Shown: in pieces, positions 26,314 to 34,905 of the stretch
Layout: each line of letters opens with the position of its first letter
How positions within the stretch are numbered: the stretch's first letter is position 1
From: Nitrospira sp.
GTDB lineage: Bacteria > Nitrospirota > Nitrospiria > Nitrospirales > Nitrospiraceae
Direction of reading: 5' to 3'
NCBI GenBank assembly: GCA_024760545.1
Contig: CP060501.1
Span: 2,331,501-2,395,500 of the forward strand
DNA length: 64,000 nt
Program-made: the position numbers and the translations under genes
Notes under the pieces: model-generated
Databases searched by the model: none
What the model saw: only the letters and a program-made list of their open reading frames with translations
Told to the model about the DNA's origin: nothing

Positions 26314-27202
26314 GGTACTCCTTGTGCTCAGCACACAACGGACGCCCGCAGACCTCTGTGATTACGGGCTGCCCGCATAGCTTCAGAGATATTCCACACT
26401 GCACCCGCTCTTGGCACCCTTGCGTCGAAGCAGGCTTGAGATCGATCAGAGTGTCGTAATTTCCGGCTTCGATTTTGTCCAGGTTCGTCGGCGCCAGGGC
26501 CCAATCGAGGGAGGCGTGAAAGGGCGGCTTCCCGCAGTTGGTCCGCCCGCAGAGGAAGTCTGACCCTTGGATGCGCTGGAAGAAAGTTTCCCACCAGGCC
26601 GCGTCCGGATATTGCTTCAGCCGAGCCTGTATGCGTGCTCGGATCGTCGTTCCCAGCGCTTTGCAGAGTTTGACACCAGGAATGGCATTCCAGCGTTGTT
26701 GGACTTCTTCAGGACTCTGCTTGAGCGAAGAGGAGCCCGTGTGTATCTCTCTTTCCTTCCTTCTTGAAGATGGGATTGGGATTGAAGAGTTCGGCTTTTG
26801 TTCAACAGGTGCTGAACGTTTGTTGAACACATGTTCAGTATCATTTGTTCTCTGCTTTAGCCGACTTGCGCCACTTTCTCGACCGGCACGTCTCCGCTCT
26901 TTCTGAATCCGGAGATATTTTTGATGTTCAGCATACAAGCGGATGTTTGTCAGGAATCCAGGCTTCTTTGGATGGGACTCGAACGCCTGTTGAACAGGTG
27001 TTGAACGGGTGCTCCAGTGCTCCCGAAGTTCGGAAAGTGCCGCTAGGATGGCCGGATCATCGGGAAGAGAACAGTCGTCAGTATCCCAACAATGACACAG
27101 CAGATTCATGTAGGCGGCTTGCTGGTCAAGGGCCATGGCGGCGCGCTTCTTACTGGTCAACCAGTCCTTGACGTATAACTGAAATGCGGGTGGACGTCCC
27201 AT
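26273..27202 (-). CDS. DUF1376-type replication initiation protein
   Basis: A 309-residue protein whose first 100 residues (MGRPPAFQLYVKDWLTSKKR, then LDQQAAYMNLLCHCWDTDDC) match the DUF1376/YdaU domain of phage replication initiators. A variable basic linker follows, then a C-terminal part like that of phage O-type proteins (IQGSDFLCGRTNCGKPPFHA, SLDWALAPTNLDKIEAGNYD). The extreme C-terminus adds two Cys pairs with His that could bind zinc. It probably recruits the DnaB-like helicase encoded next. Confidence 0.85.
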   Translation of the reverse strand: MGRPPAFQLYVKDWLTSKKRAAMALDQQAAYMNLLCHCWDTDDCSLPDDPAILAALSELREHWSTRSTPVQQAFESHPKKPGFLTNIRLYAEHQKYLRIQKERRRAGRESGASRLKQRTNDTEHVFNKRSAPVEQKPNSSIPIPSSRRKEREIHTGSSSLKQSPEEVQQRWNAIPGVKLCKALGTTIRARIQARLKQYPDAAWWETFFQRIQGSDFLCGRTNCGKPPFHASLDWALAPTNLDKIEAGNYDTLIDLKPASTQGCQERVQCGISLKLCGQPVITEVCGRPLCAEHKEYHERRATVPNTATA

Positions 27203-27373
27203 TTAGATCCTCACCCCACTTTGTTCGGCGATCGCCAAGAACTCTTCATCGGTTAGGTGACGTCCCATCTCAGATTCCAACCGAGGACGCAATTCAGCCC
27301 GTCGACTGACTTCCTTGACGACATCACTCAAGGCTAAGGAAATGTGGATAAAACCCGTTACCTTTTTTCCCAC
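27203..27373 (-). CDS. Possible 56-residue protein
   Basis: A short open frame, likely from a GTG near 27373, encoding LALSDVVKEVSRRAELRPRL and then HLTDEEFLAIAEQSGVRI. Its stop overlaps the start of the DUF1376 gene (TAAATG), and its 5' end overlaps the HTH gene by 16 bases, as in compact phage operons. There is no clear ribosome binding site. The C-terminal helix is protein-like. Function unknown. Confidence 0.4.
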   Translation of the reverse strand: MGKKVTGFIHISLALSDVVKEVSRRAELRPRLESEMGRHLTDEEFLAIAEQSGVRI

Positions 27374-27546
27374 TTCTTAGCCCTCAGCTCCTTGGCAAGC
27401 TGCTCGACATCACTCAACTTAAAGAAGCGTTGCCCGCTTCGAGTTTTCTGTGCTGGCAAGCGTCCTTCTCGTTCATAATCGCGAACACGCTCGACGGATC
27501 GGCCGAGTAATTTGGCGGTGTCCAAGGTCGTAAGATATTCGTTCAT
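27358..27546 (-). CDS. Excisionase/AlpA-like HTH protein
   Basis: A 62-residue MerR-like winged-helix protein: NEYLTTLDTAKLLGRSVERV, then VRDYEREGRLPAQKTRSGQR and FFKLSDVEQLAKELRAK. GAGGAGG precedes the ATG. It is the first gene of the leftward replication-integration cluster. Small proteins of this type act as excisionases or as AlpA-like activators of satellite excision. Which role applies here cannot be told. Confidence 0.8.
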   Translation of the reverse strand: MNEYLTTLDTAKLLGRSVERVRDYEREGRLPAQKTRSGQRFFKLSDVEQLAKELRAKKWEKR

Positions 27547-27666
27547 TGCATCCTCCTCGCATTGCTGGAGCCAGGGTACTGCATGCAGAATGGGAGACGC
27601 ATTAAACGGACAAACTCTGCCAGCTAGAAAAGAAACCGAAGAAGAAATATATTGAAGTGAGTGAGA

Positions 27667-28899
27667 CTAGAGAATGAAACTGGAACTAACACGACGTCGT
27701 AGTGCTTCGGGCGAAGGTAAGTCTCGATCAGGGTATCGTAGCTGCCACAGGGCTATGATCTGCTGCCATAGAACTCGCGGTATTGCTGTTTTGCTATCCC
27801 AAGATTTTCCTTTCATGTGTGGCCGAATCCGAACGGCCAATGGTCCCGCACATGCTGTCCAGAATCCCTGGCTGGTCGGTGATCCGTCGTAGCGTGTAAT
27901 CCCACCTCTGCCCCAATATGCAGAAGCATGTTTCCTCTTTCGCGATGAACCGTGAGCCGTTTTAGACACTTTCATGAGAAAGGAGAGATCATATGGTGGG
28001 AGATACGTGAGATCCAGGAATTCCCATGCAGTAATTCCCATATTGTTGCTCCAATCTTGCGTCTGCCGAACAAACGATTCTCGCGAGAGCGCCTGCCAAT
28101 GATCAGCTTCACGTATGCACCAGGCCAAAGCAAGAGCGGCACGTCTCCTTCCGGTCAGGTTTCTAGAACTTTCTCGCCATCTCGCGTTGAACGATTCTTG
28201 AAGCGGTACGGGAAGATCGCCTACCAGGTCCTTCCATAAGTTATTGCGACTTTGGACCCACCAGAAGCTCATGAGAAATGTTCTTGGGAGATGTCCACAC
28301 TCCTTGCAGCTATTTACAAGGTAATCATTGACAGCATATTCCTTATCGCCATTTGGAAGAAACTTGCTGACACTATGTGTGGGCTCCGAATCGTGTCGAA
28401 GTGATAACATCCCTTCCAATTCCTCAACTGGAGGTAGCTTTCGTGTGAGGATATTGGGGGCAGTAAATCGATCGGCCGATTGCTCTTCAGTAACTGATTC
28501 CACTCGACAGCCATCACATTGCTGATTCGAATTGCGGCGCGACCGGTCAAAGAAAAACCTCCGGCACTTCTTGCATCCCTTCAGGCGCCGCGGTTGTGAA
28601 GAGCATAGCCATGCATTCAATGCTTTTTGAAGCTCTGTTCGCTCATCTCCTTCTTTCTTGTAGAGTTTATTGAACAAGCTTTTGGCTTGTTTTAACCCAT
28701 GCCTCCTCAAGCTCAGCACTACCACTCTTGCGTTCTTATCCCGGGCGTACAGTGAATTAAGAACTAGGAGCAGGCGTGGCAGGGCCAAAGTCCCATACAC
28801 AGTGTTTCGAAGAAGGGGCGGGCGGGTTTTGTCCAAAGGTCTCCTATCCTGAATAGGATCCTGGATCGAGGAGTGGAGGCACGGATGCCAGGAACGCAC
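27667..28899 (-). CDS. Unknown protein with a zinc-finger-like Cys cluster
   Basis: A 410-residue protein from a GTG. A cluster near residues 108-132 (LKGCKKCRRFFFDRSRRNSN, then QQCDGC) gives a CxxC...CxxC finger reminiscent of CGNR-type zinc fingers. A second pair lies in VNSCKECGHLPRTF. The remainder is basic and Trp-rich with no enzymatic motif that I recognise. Base composition is more AT-rich than neighbouring genes, suggesting separate origin. No ribosome binding site is evident at the GTG. A regulator or defence sensor is possible but unproven. Confidence 0.5.
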   Translation of the reverse strand: MRSWHPCLHSSIQDPIQDRRPLDKTRPPLLRNTVYGTLALPRLLLVLNSLYARDKNARVVVLSLRRHGLKQAKSLFNKLYKKEGDERTELQKALNAWLCSSQPRRLKGCKKCRRFFFDRSRRNSNQQCDGCRVESVTEEQSADRFTAPNILTRKLPPVEELEGMLSLRHDSEPTHSVSKFLPNGDKEYAVNDYLVNSCKECGHLPRTFLMSFWWVQSRNNLWKDLVGDLPVPLQESFNARWRESSRNLTGRRRAALALAWCIREADHWQALSRESFVRQTQDWSNNMGITAWEFLDLTYLPPYDLSFLMKVSKTAHGSSRKRKHASAYWGRGGITRYDGSPTSQGFWTACAGPLAVRIRPHMKGKSWDSKTAIPRVLWQQIIALWQLRYPDRDLPSPEALRRRVSSSFIL

Positions 28900-29135
28900 G
28901 CCGATCGGTTCATGTAGCTGACCGTTCGCGACAATTTATAGCATCGCACCCTGAAACGGCAAGCTCGCTACCTCACAAGCAACATTGATAGCGTTGACAA
29001 GTGTTTTAACACACGCGAGAATCTCGACCCTATAAGCAATTCTTTGTTGGTGCGTACTTTGCTGCTTCCGTAACTAAGCAAATATCGAGTCAAATGGTCT
29101 TAGGCACATGCTCTTTCTAGGCATTCCTTCTGCAT

Positions 29136-30047
29136 ATGATCCGTTTTAAGCGGTTGACGACACAACATCTCGATGCGTGGTTGGTTGACCAACGCATTGT
29201 CAGTACCCATGCGAATTACCGATTGAGGGTCTGGCGCGAGAATCGTCCTGGTCTGGCAGCGATTCGATCTGAGCTAATCGCCTACATCGAGGAAGCAATC
29301 GATGATGCACGTCGACGGATCCGGTGTGGATTTGAGGACAGCCTATCACCATTCAATGACCCCATGACAGATCCAGCAGCGAACTACCCCGCGCAACTTC
29401 ATCGCATTACGTTGCAGGGATATTGGGGAGAAACCCTCGCGGCTCTTGCGGTCGAGCACTGGGGTGCTCACGGCAATACGGATTGGAGCATTCCAGCCTT
29501 TCTCTTCCGGATGCACGAACAGGAATTTCAGCACCTTGATGCTATCAACGAGCGCCTTCTCACTGGTGAGGCCTATGAGGCCGATTCCATTGCTGAACGG
29601 CGTCCTGGCCGCACTGGTGATGACGGTCTCGCATTTCGAAAAAACGGTGAGAACGCCATCACCGAAGTTCTGGTGATTGAGGCGAAGTGCCTTGATGCAA
29701 ATAACAATGAGAAGATCAAGGAAGCGCATGAGAAGCTTGCAGCTGGCGGGGTGAGACCATCGGGCGTCCGGGAACTTATCAATCTTCTTGAGGAGTATGC
29801 CACGCCTGATGCCCAGGCATGGCAGGAAGCGTTGCTCAAGTTATGGCGAGATGGTTATCGGGTCGCAATACGCCACGACGCGATTGGATATACGTGTGGG
29901 AGTGTTCCAACTCGGGGTAGGCGTGTGGCTTGGTTACCTGGAGATGCACCCCATGCAGCCTACACTGCGTCGCGAAGACTAGAAGGGATGGAATTTCAAT
30001 TCGAAGACCTGGCTACTATTATCGACACTCTCTACCGAGGTGCCTGA
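29136..30047 (+). CDS. PD-(D/E)xK nuclease-like protein, HamA/AbpA-like partner
   Basis: A 303-residue protein. I read a nuclease core as Glu99 in QGYWGETLAALAVEHWG, Asp162/163 in RTGDDGLAFRKNGENAITEV, and Glu182-x-Lys184 in LVIEAKCLD. That order and spacing fit the PD-(D/E)xK fold. It directly precedes a large Ski2-like helicase, with the stop one base before that gene's ATG. This two-gene layout matches Hachiman (HamA DUF1837 nuclease plus HamB helicase) and AbpAB. The exact family needs profile comparison. Likely role: DNA cleavage in anti-phage defence. Confidence 0.65.
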   Translation: MIRFKRLTTQHLDAWLVDQRIVSTHANYRLRVWRENRPGLAAIRSELIAYIEEAIDDARRRIRCGFEDSLSPFNDPMTDPAANYPAQLHRITLQGYWGETLAALAVEHWGAHGNTDWSIPAFLFRMHEQEFQHLDAINERLLTGEAYEADSIAERRPGRTGDDGLAFRKNGENAITEVLVIEAKCLDANNNEKIKEAHEKLAAGGVRPSGVRELINLLEEYATPDAQAWQEALLKLWRDGYRVAIRHDAIGYTCGSVPTRGRRVAWLPGDAPHAAYTASRRLEGMEFQFEDLATIIDTLYRGA

Positions 30048-30048
30048 G

Positions 30049-33000
30049 ATGGCAAATGCAGCCACTATTGAAGTTGCGAGGGGCATCCGTCATAGCCTAG
30101 CAGGTAGCGCACTCACCGGGAGACAAGCCAAGCTCTACAGTCAACGTTTGCGTCGTGACATGGGTCGTGACGGTCTAGCAAGCTTTTTGCCCGGCGATGT
30201 TGACGCCTTTCTAGATGAGGCTATGCTCCTGTTGCACTGCGGCCTACTTGAAAGGCGCGACAATCGGTCGAGCGCCTGGCGGGATGCGATCAAGCGCGCA
30301 GCGGAAATCCTGGAGTGGTTATCACAATCCAGCCTCAAGCCTCCCGAGGCACCCTTGCATCTTCTTGCTGCGGCTGCATATCAGCTAGCGGACTATCCAG
30401 CTATGGCACTCGGCCACCTCCGTCATGTTCCAGACAATCAACCGGTTTCTGTCATGCTACGCGAATTACTACGGGCCGATTTCCCAGCAGCACTCAAAGC
30501 GGTGCACGATTTCTGGCTCAAACAATTAGCTCTTGGAGGAACAGACCCAACCGCGCCATTAGATCTCACAATCGACACGTTTAAGCATGTTGTCATGTGT
30601 TTAGGAACAATATGCACCTACCTACGGACCGGCGATGGAATGACGGATCGTGCGCTCGTAAAGCTTGAGAAGCTTGCGGCGAGCCTCCTCCACAGCCACG
30701 ATCCTTACTCCTATCTCCTTGCCATGCTGACAGCTACAAGCTGCCGACAATTTGTTGAAACCTGTCTGTGGCCACAGGTTGAGCGTCTCAGTGAAGGCTC
30801 CACAAGCGCAGCTCGCGAGGCATTCATCCAGTTTGCACGATCCGCCTTTGTTAACCGCCGCGCACTCATCTGGCCGGCGCAAGCTGCTGGCATCGAACGC
30901 CTGCCTGAGAACTCCTCGTTCGTTCTCTGCACACCGACTGGATCCGGCAAGACAACCGTCGCCACTCTGGCTGTGGTACAGGGCTTGTTCGCCGCCCCTC
31001 CAGAAAACTCGCTCGACCTTTCTGAATTTGGGCTGGGAAACCTAGTCCTCTACATTGTGCCCTCACGCGCACTTGCAGCTGAAGTCGAGGGTCGTCTTGC
31101 ACAGGATCTAAAAGGGATTGGTGCAGCCCCGATCGTCGTCACGGGACTATACGGCGGTGTCGACTGGGGCCCAACCGATGCATGGATACAAACAGGTACG
31201 GCTACCATCGTTATTTGCACGTTCGAGAAAGCGGACGCCCTGATGCGATATCTTGGGGTCTTTTTCCTTGCCCGTGTCCGCTTGGTGGTCATTGATGAAG
31301 CTCACATGGTCGAACAAGATCGAGTTCGTGTTGGTGGGCTTGAAGATGGCTCTTCACGCGCATTCCGTCTCGAACAGCTCGGTGCGCGTCTGCTTAGGGC
31401 CCGTAACAATTACGGTTTTAGAGTACTAGCGCTCTCTGCCGTTGCGGCTCGCGCAGCTCCGGCCTTAGCCCGATGGATTTCCAACTCACCTCATGCAGTT
31501 CCGACGACATCGTCCTACCGCAGCACCCGACAAATGCTTGGCCGACTGGAGGTAAGCGCCGGAGGCCAGTACACCATCCGTTATGATTTGATGGATGGGC
31601 GATCCCTTAAGTTCGACGACGAACGCCCGGATGATACACCTTTTGTCCGCAGTCCCTTCCCTCCGTTGCCTGGTGGTATCAACGGAGAAGAGGGGCCCGA
31701 GGTACGCATGCGCGCTCCGACCCTCTGGGCTGCCTTACAACTCGCTGCTGAACGGCAAGACGGATCGAAACCGTCCGTTCTAATCTCATTGACGCAGAAC
31801 GTTGAAGCATTTTCCGCAACATGCGCAGACCTCATGGATCGTTGGTCAGAGAATGAGCTGCCAAACTATCGAGCCTTAGACGAGACCAATGACCTATGGG
31901 TTCGATGTCTCGCCAGCGCAGAGGATTACTTCACGGTTCAATCTATAGAGTATCGACTGCTTCGTCGCGGAGTAGCCGTCCATCATGGAAAAATGCCTGG
32001 CCTTCTCGCCAGACGGCTCAAGGCTGTTATCGACCAAGGTCTTGTACGGATCATCATCGCAACTTCGACGCTTTCGGAAGGCGTCAATATTCCCGTGAGT
32101 TTCTTGCTGATCCCTAGTGTTTGTCGTGGCTCGGCCGTAATGAGCCTGCAAGAATTTACAAATCTTATTGGTCGAGCTGGCCGTCCTGGCGTTTCCTCCG
32201 AGGGTAGCGCGCTTGTCGTCCTGCCTGAGAGGCTCGTGACACGTAATCCCAAAGGCCGCCCGCGACTGACTTCCAGCCGGCAATGGAAGGGCTATGAAGG
32301 TTTGGTAGCTGGCATCGAGGAGACAACCATGGCCTCAAGGGATGGGGCGCCGGAGGATGCAGCATCAAGTCCGCTTGCTCACCTGCTTCGTGCCCTCGAA
32401 GCCGCATGGGTACAACTAACAGGCGGTGGTACCCACGAGCACTTTATGACATGGCTCGAACGCACGGCTGTCATTGGCGATGATGGAGAAGCAGGATTGG
32501 CCTATAGATATCTGGACACCCTGGATTCCTTCCTAATCGCAGCGATTCAAGAGGTCGAGGATTTGCAGCTCGCGGAGTTGGCAACTGAGCAGCTTGAGGC
32601 GGAACTCACCGCTATTTGGCGCCGAACATATGCATTCGCTTCAGTCCATGAGGAGGAACGCCTGGCCGAGATTTGGTTTGCGCGAGGGCGTGTGATCAAA
32701 GCACATTATCCGGAGGCAACCCAGCGACGTCGCATCTACAAAACAAGTTTGTCACCAAGGTCGGCGAGGAGTCTTTTGGATCTTGTCGACACCGCTCGAG
32801 CTACTCTTGAAAGCGGTGCTGGTTATTCACGATGGACGTCCGAACAACGATTTACCTTTATTCGTGATGTAGTGGCTCTTTTGTCTCAGGTGCCTTCTTT
32901 TAAAATCTCAACCACCCTCGGTAGACGTCGGAATTTCCACGACTGGCCAAGACTGTTGCGTTGGTGGCTTGCAAAACCTAGCTTGTCAGTCCTGCCAGTA

Positions 33001-33636
33001 CCAGGAGAGATCACAACATGGTATGAGTTTGTCGCACAGAATTTCGTTTACCGAAGTGCGTGGGGGCTAGGAAGCCTGATCGGTCTTCTCTTGGATGCAG
33101 GTCAAGGTGAACGGCCGATTCGCGCCCTTGAGATCAGTGACTGGCCTCGAAGCGGCCTGCCCTGGATTGCTTTCTGGATGAAGGAATTGATTACCTGGGG
33201 CACGCTCGATCCCGTTGCTGCATTCTTACTCGCCCGAGGAGACGCCATTGATCGTCCTCGAGCCGAGGAGCTAGCTCGTAGCTACTATGACAGCTTTCCT
33301 GAAGGCGCCGACCCCAACGAAGTGTTGGATCCCAGGACAGTGCGTGACTGGGTCGACGTTCGACGCATTCCTCCAGAAGAGTCTCGGACAGTCCGAGAGT
33401 TGTTCATCGCCAGCGATCTTGTTCGCCCAGTCTCTGAATATCAACAGTCTCGCCTTATGGTTTCGCCGCTTGAGCATGAGGACCGGCTGAGTTGGATTGA
33501 CTCCGCCGGCTATATTGTTGCGCAGAGCGAAAAGCCCGTTGACTGGCCTGATAATTTCTCGACTTTCGAGTTCGAGCTTAACGTTCCAGATAGAAGAATT
33601 GTGGGCAATCCATATCTCCGATACGCGCAACAGTGA
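30049..33636 (+). CDS. Ski2-like DEAH helicase, HamB/AbpB-like
   Basis: A 1195-residue superfamily 2 helicase. A helical N-terminal region of about 290 residues precedes the motor: Walker A in CTPTGSGKTTVATL near 295, motif II in VVIDEAHMVEQDR near 413, motif III in LALSAVAARA, and motif VI in SLQEFTNLIGRAGRPGV near 705. A 450-residue C-terminal region follows without known motifs. The ATG at 30049 (GAGG upstream) is preferred to a GTG at 30040. It is the motor partner of the nuclease gene upstream; together they look like a self-contained defence system. Confidence 0.8.
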   Translation: MANAATIEVARGIRHSLAGSALTGRQAKLYSQRLRRDMGRDGLASFLPGDVDAFLDEAMLLLHCGLLERRDNRSSAWRDAIKRAAEILEWLSQSSLKPPEAPLHLLAAAAYQLADYPAMALGHLRHVPDNQPVSVMLRELLRADFPAALKAVHDFWLKQLALGGTDPTAPLDLTIDTFKHVVMCLGTICTYLRTGDGMTDRALVKLEKLAASLLHSHDPYSYLLAMLTATSCRQFVETCLWPQVERLSEGSTSAAREAFIQFARSAFVNRRALIWPAQAAGIERLPENSSFVLCTPTGSGKTTVATLAVVQGLFAAPPENSLDLSEFGLGNLVLYIVPSRALAAEVEGRLAQDLKGIGAAPIVVTGLYGGVDWGPTDAWIQTGTATIVICTFEKADALMRYLGVFFLARVRLVVIDEAHMVEQDRVRVGGLEDGSSRAFRLEQLGARLLRARNNYGFRVLALSAVAARAAPALARWISNSPHAVPTTSSYRSTRQMLGRLEVSAGGQYTIRYDLMDGRSLKFDDERPDDTPFVRSPFPPLPGGINGEEGPEVRMRAPTLWAALQLAAERQDGSKPSVLISLTQNVEAFSATCADLMDRWSENELPNYRALDETNDLWVRCLASAEDYFTVQSIEYRLLRRGVAVHHGKMPGLLARRLKAVIDQGLVRIIIATSTLSEGVNIPVSFLLIPSVCRGSAVMSLQEFTNLIGRAGRPGVSSEGSALVVLPERLVTRNPKGRPRLTSSRQWKGYEGLVAGIEETTMASRDGAPEDAASSPLAHLLRALEAAWVQLTGGGTHEHFMTWLERTAVIGDDGEAGLAYRYLDTLDSFLIAAIQEVEDLQLAELATEQLEAELTAIWRRTYAFASVHEEERLAEIWFARGRVIKAHYPEATQRRRIYKTSLSPRSARSLLDLVDTARATLESGAGYSRWTSEQRFTFIRDVVALLSQVPSFKISTTLGRRRNFHDWPRLLRWWLAKPSLSVLPVPGEITTWYEFVAQNFVYRSAWGLGSLIGLLLDAGQGERPIRALEISDWPRSGLPWIAFWMKELITWGTLDPVAAFLLARGDAIDRPRAEELARSYYDSFPEGADPNEVLDPRTVRDWVDVRRIPPEESRTVRELFIASDLVRPVSEYQQSRLMVSPLEHEDRLSWIDSAGYIVAQSEKPVDWPDNFSTFEFELNVPDRRIVGNPYLRYAQQ

Positions 33637-34072
33637 TTGTTCGAAGATTGGCAGTAAGAACAGGCGCAACCCCTAAGCGAGTCGCGCAGTTGCTAATGCT
33701 TCATCTTTTTGAACAGAAAAAGATGAGGACGCATAAAAAACAGCTGAGCCCCTTTTCGACGAGCTCCTGAACAATCTTACAGCCCCACCGTCTGGCCATC
33801 TAACGACACCCATTCACAGATAGCCGCTCGCGTAGCCATACCATTTTTGATGTGCATCCTCCATTTCCCCGATAAGAGGGACATAGAGGGGCTAATTCTG
33901 AGGCGAAACAATCAGGGGACTTGTTCAGCCTGTCCTGAAAACCCCATAAATTTCCTAATCAGCGACCCCGCTATTCATGCGGGGGTAGCGCCTTGGTTTC
34001 CGTTGTCCTATATACATTTGATTATAGGACATATGCCATGTATATTATTCGCCATACATACGGAGGCCTAAC
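33637..34072. other. Intergenic region with three inverted repeats
   Basis: About 435 bases between the helicase and the resolvase. A perfect 10-bp hairpin (TCATCTTTTT / AAAAAGATGA, 6-nt loop) at 33701-33726 may end the defence operon. A CCCCGC / GCGGGG hairpin lies at 33966-33984, and an 8-bp dyad is listed separately. A frame at 33847-34071 has no ribosome binding site and looks spurious. Confidence 0.5.
34005..34030. promoter_or_regulatory. Dyad upstream of the resolvase, possible res site or operator
   Basis: GTCCTATA, a 10-bp AT-rich spacer, then TATAGGAC, a perfect 8-bp dyad 43 bases before the resolvase ATG. Serine resolvases bind such imperfect dyads as recombination sites or to repress their own gene. 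Confidence 0.45.
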
Positions 34073-34657
34073 ATGAAGAAGCGCGTGGCGTTATATGCCC
34101 GGGTCAGCACGGATGGACAGAGTGTGGAAAACCAGCTAGGCGAGTTGGAGGCTGTGGCTGTGAAAGAAAATTGGTTCATCGTGAAGAAATTTATCGATCA
34201 GGGGATTAGCGGGTCCAAAGGGCGAGAGGGGCGGACTGGCTTTGACGCCCTGCACAAAGGCATTGTGCGCCGAGAATTTGATCTGGTGGCGGCGTGGTCG
34301 GTGGATCGTCTGGGCCGGAGCCTGCAAGATTTGGTGGCGTTACTCAATGAACTCCACAGCAAACAGACGAATCTGTATCTGCACAAGCAAGGGATCGATA
34401 CGACGACACCCGCGGGGAAACTGCTCTTTCAAATGTTAGGGGTGTTTGCCGAATTTGAACGCAGCATGATCGTGGAGCGCGTCAAGGCTGGTCTGAAGCG
34501 AGCCAGGGTAGAGGGTAAGGTCTTGGGTCGGCCTCGCGTGAGTGCCGATATTGAGGCCAAGGTGCTCACGTTGCGGGGCAAAGGCGTGGGAATGCGGAAG
34601 ATTGCGCGGACGCTCGGAATTGGTAACTGCACGGTACAGCGCATCGTAAACGCCTAA
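34073..34657 (+). CDS. Small serine recombinase (resolvase/invertase)
   Basis: A 194-residue enzyme. The catalytic domain starts MKKRVALYARVSTDGQSVEN with Ser12. WSVDRLGRSLQDLVALLNEL and GVFAEFERSMIVERVKAGLK are family signatures. A C-terminal helix-turn-helix follows (GKGVGMRKIARTLGIGNCTV). GGAGG precedes the ATG. It is the resolvase/invertase type, distinct from the large integrase at the left end. It may act on the dyad upstream or be a remnant of the element that brought in the restriction genes. Confidence 0.93.
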   Translation: MKKRVALYARVSTDGQSVENQLGELEAVAVKENWFIVKKFIDQGISGSKGREGRTGFDALHKGIVRREFDLVAAWSVDRLGRSLQDLVALLNELHSKQTNLYLHKQGIDTTTPAGKLLFQMLGVFAEFERSMIVERVKAGLKRARVEGKVLGRPRVSADIEAKVLTLRGKGVGMRKIARTLGIGNCTVQRIVNA

Positions 34658-34905
34658 TGGGAAGTAGTATCCCTCACACCTGCATGGCCGGGACAGCTGC
34701 TTTGTACCGGTTGCCTGTCAAAATCTCCATCTGCTGTACCTCCACCGGCCCGCGGTGCCTCTCACACATGCCTCCAATGTGCCCATGTACCCACAAGGAA
34801 GTCTGGGTGATTTCTCGCAGTGAAAACGGGTATTCTGCGCAGACAAATGTGCTGCTTATCCTGGCATATTAAGTGCCCGATAAAGGCCGTGTTTCCCCTT
34901 TCTCC

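Noticed and set aside
33847-34071. Plus-strand frame of 74 codons before the resolvase
   Set aside because: It spans the hairpins and dyad of the control region and has no ribosome binding site.
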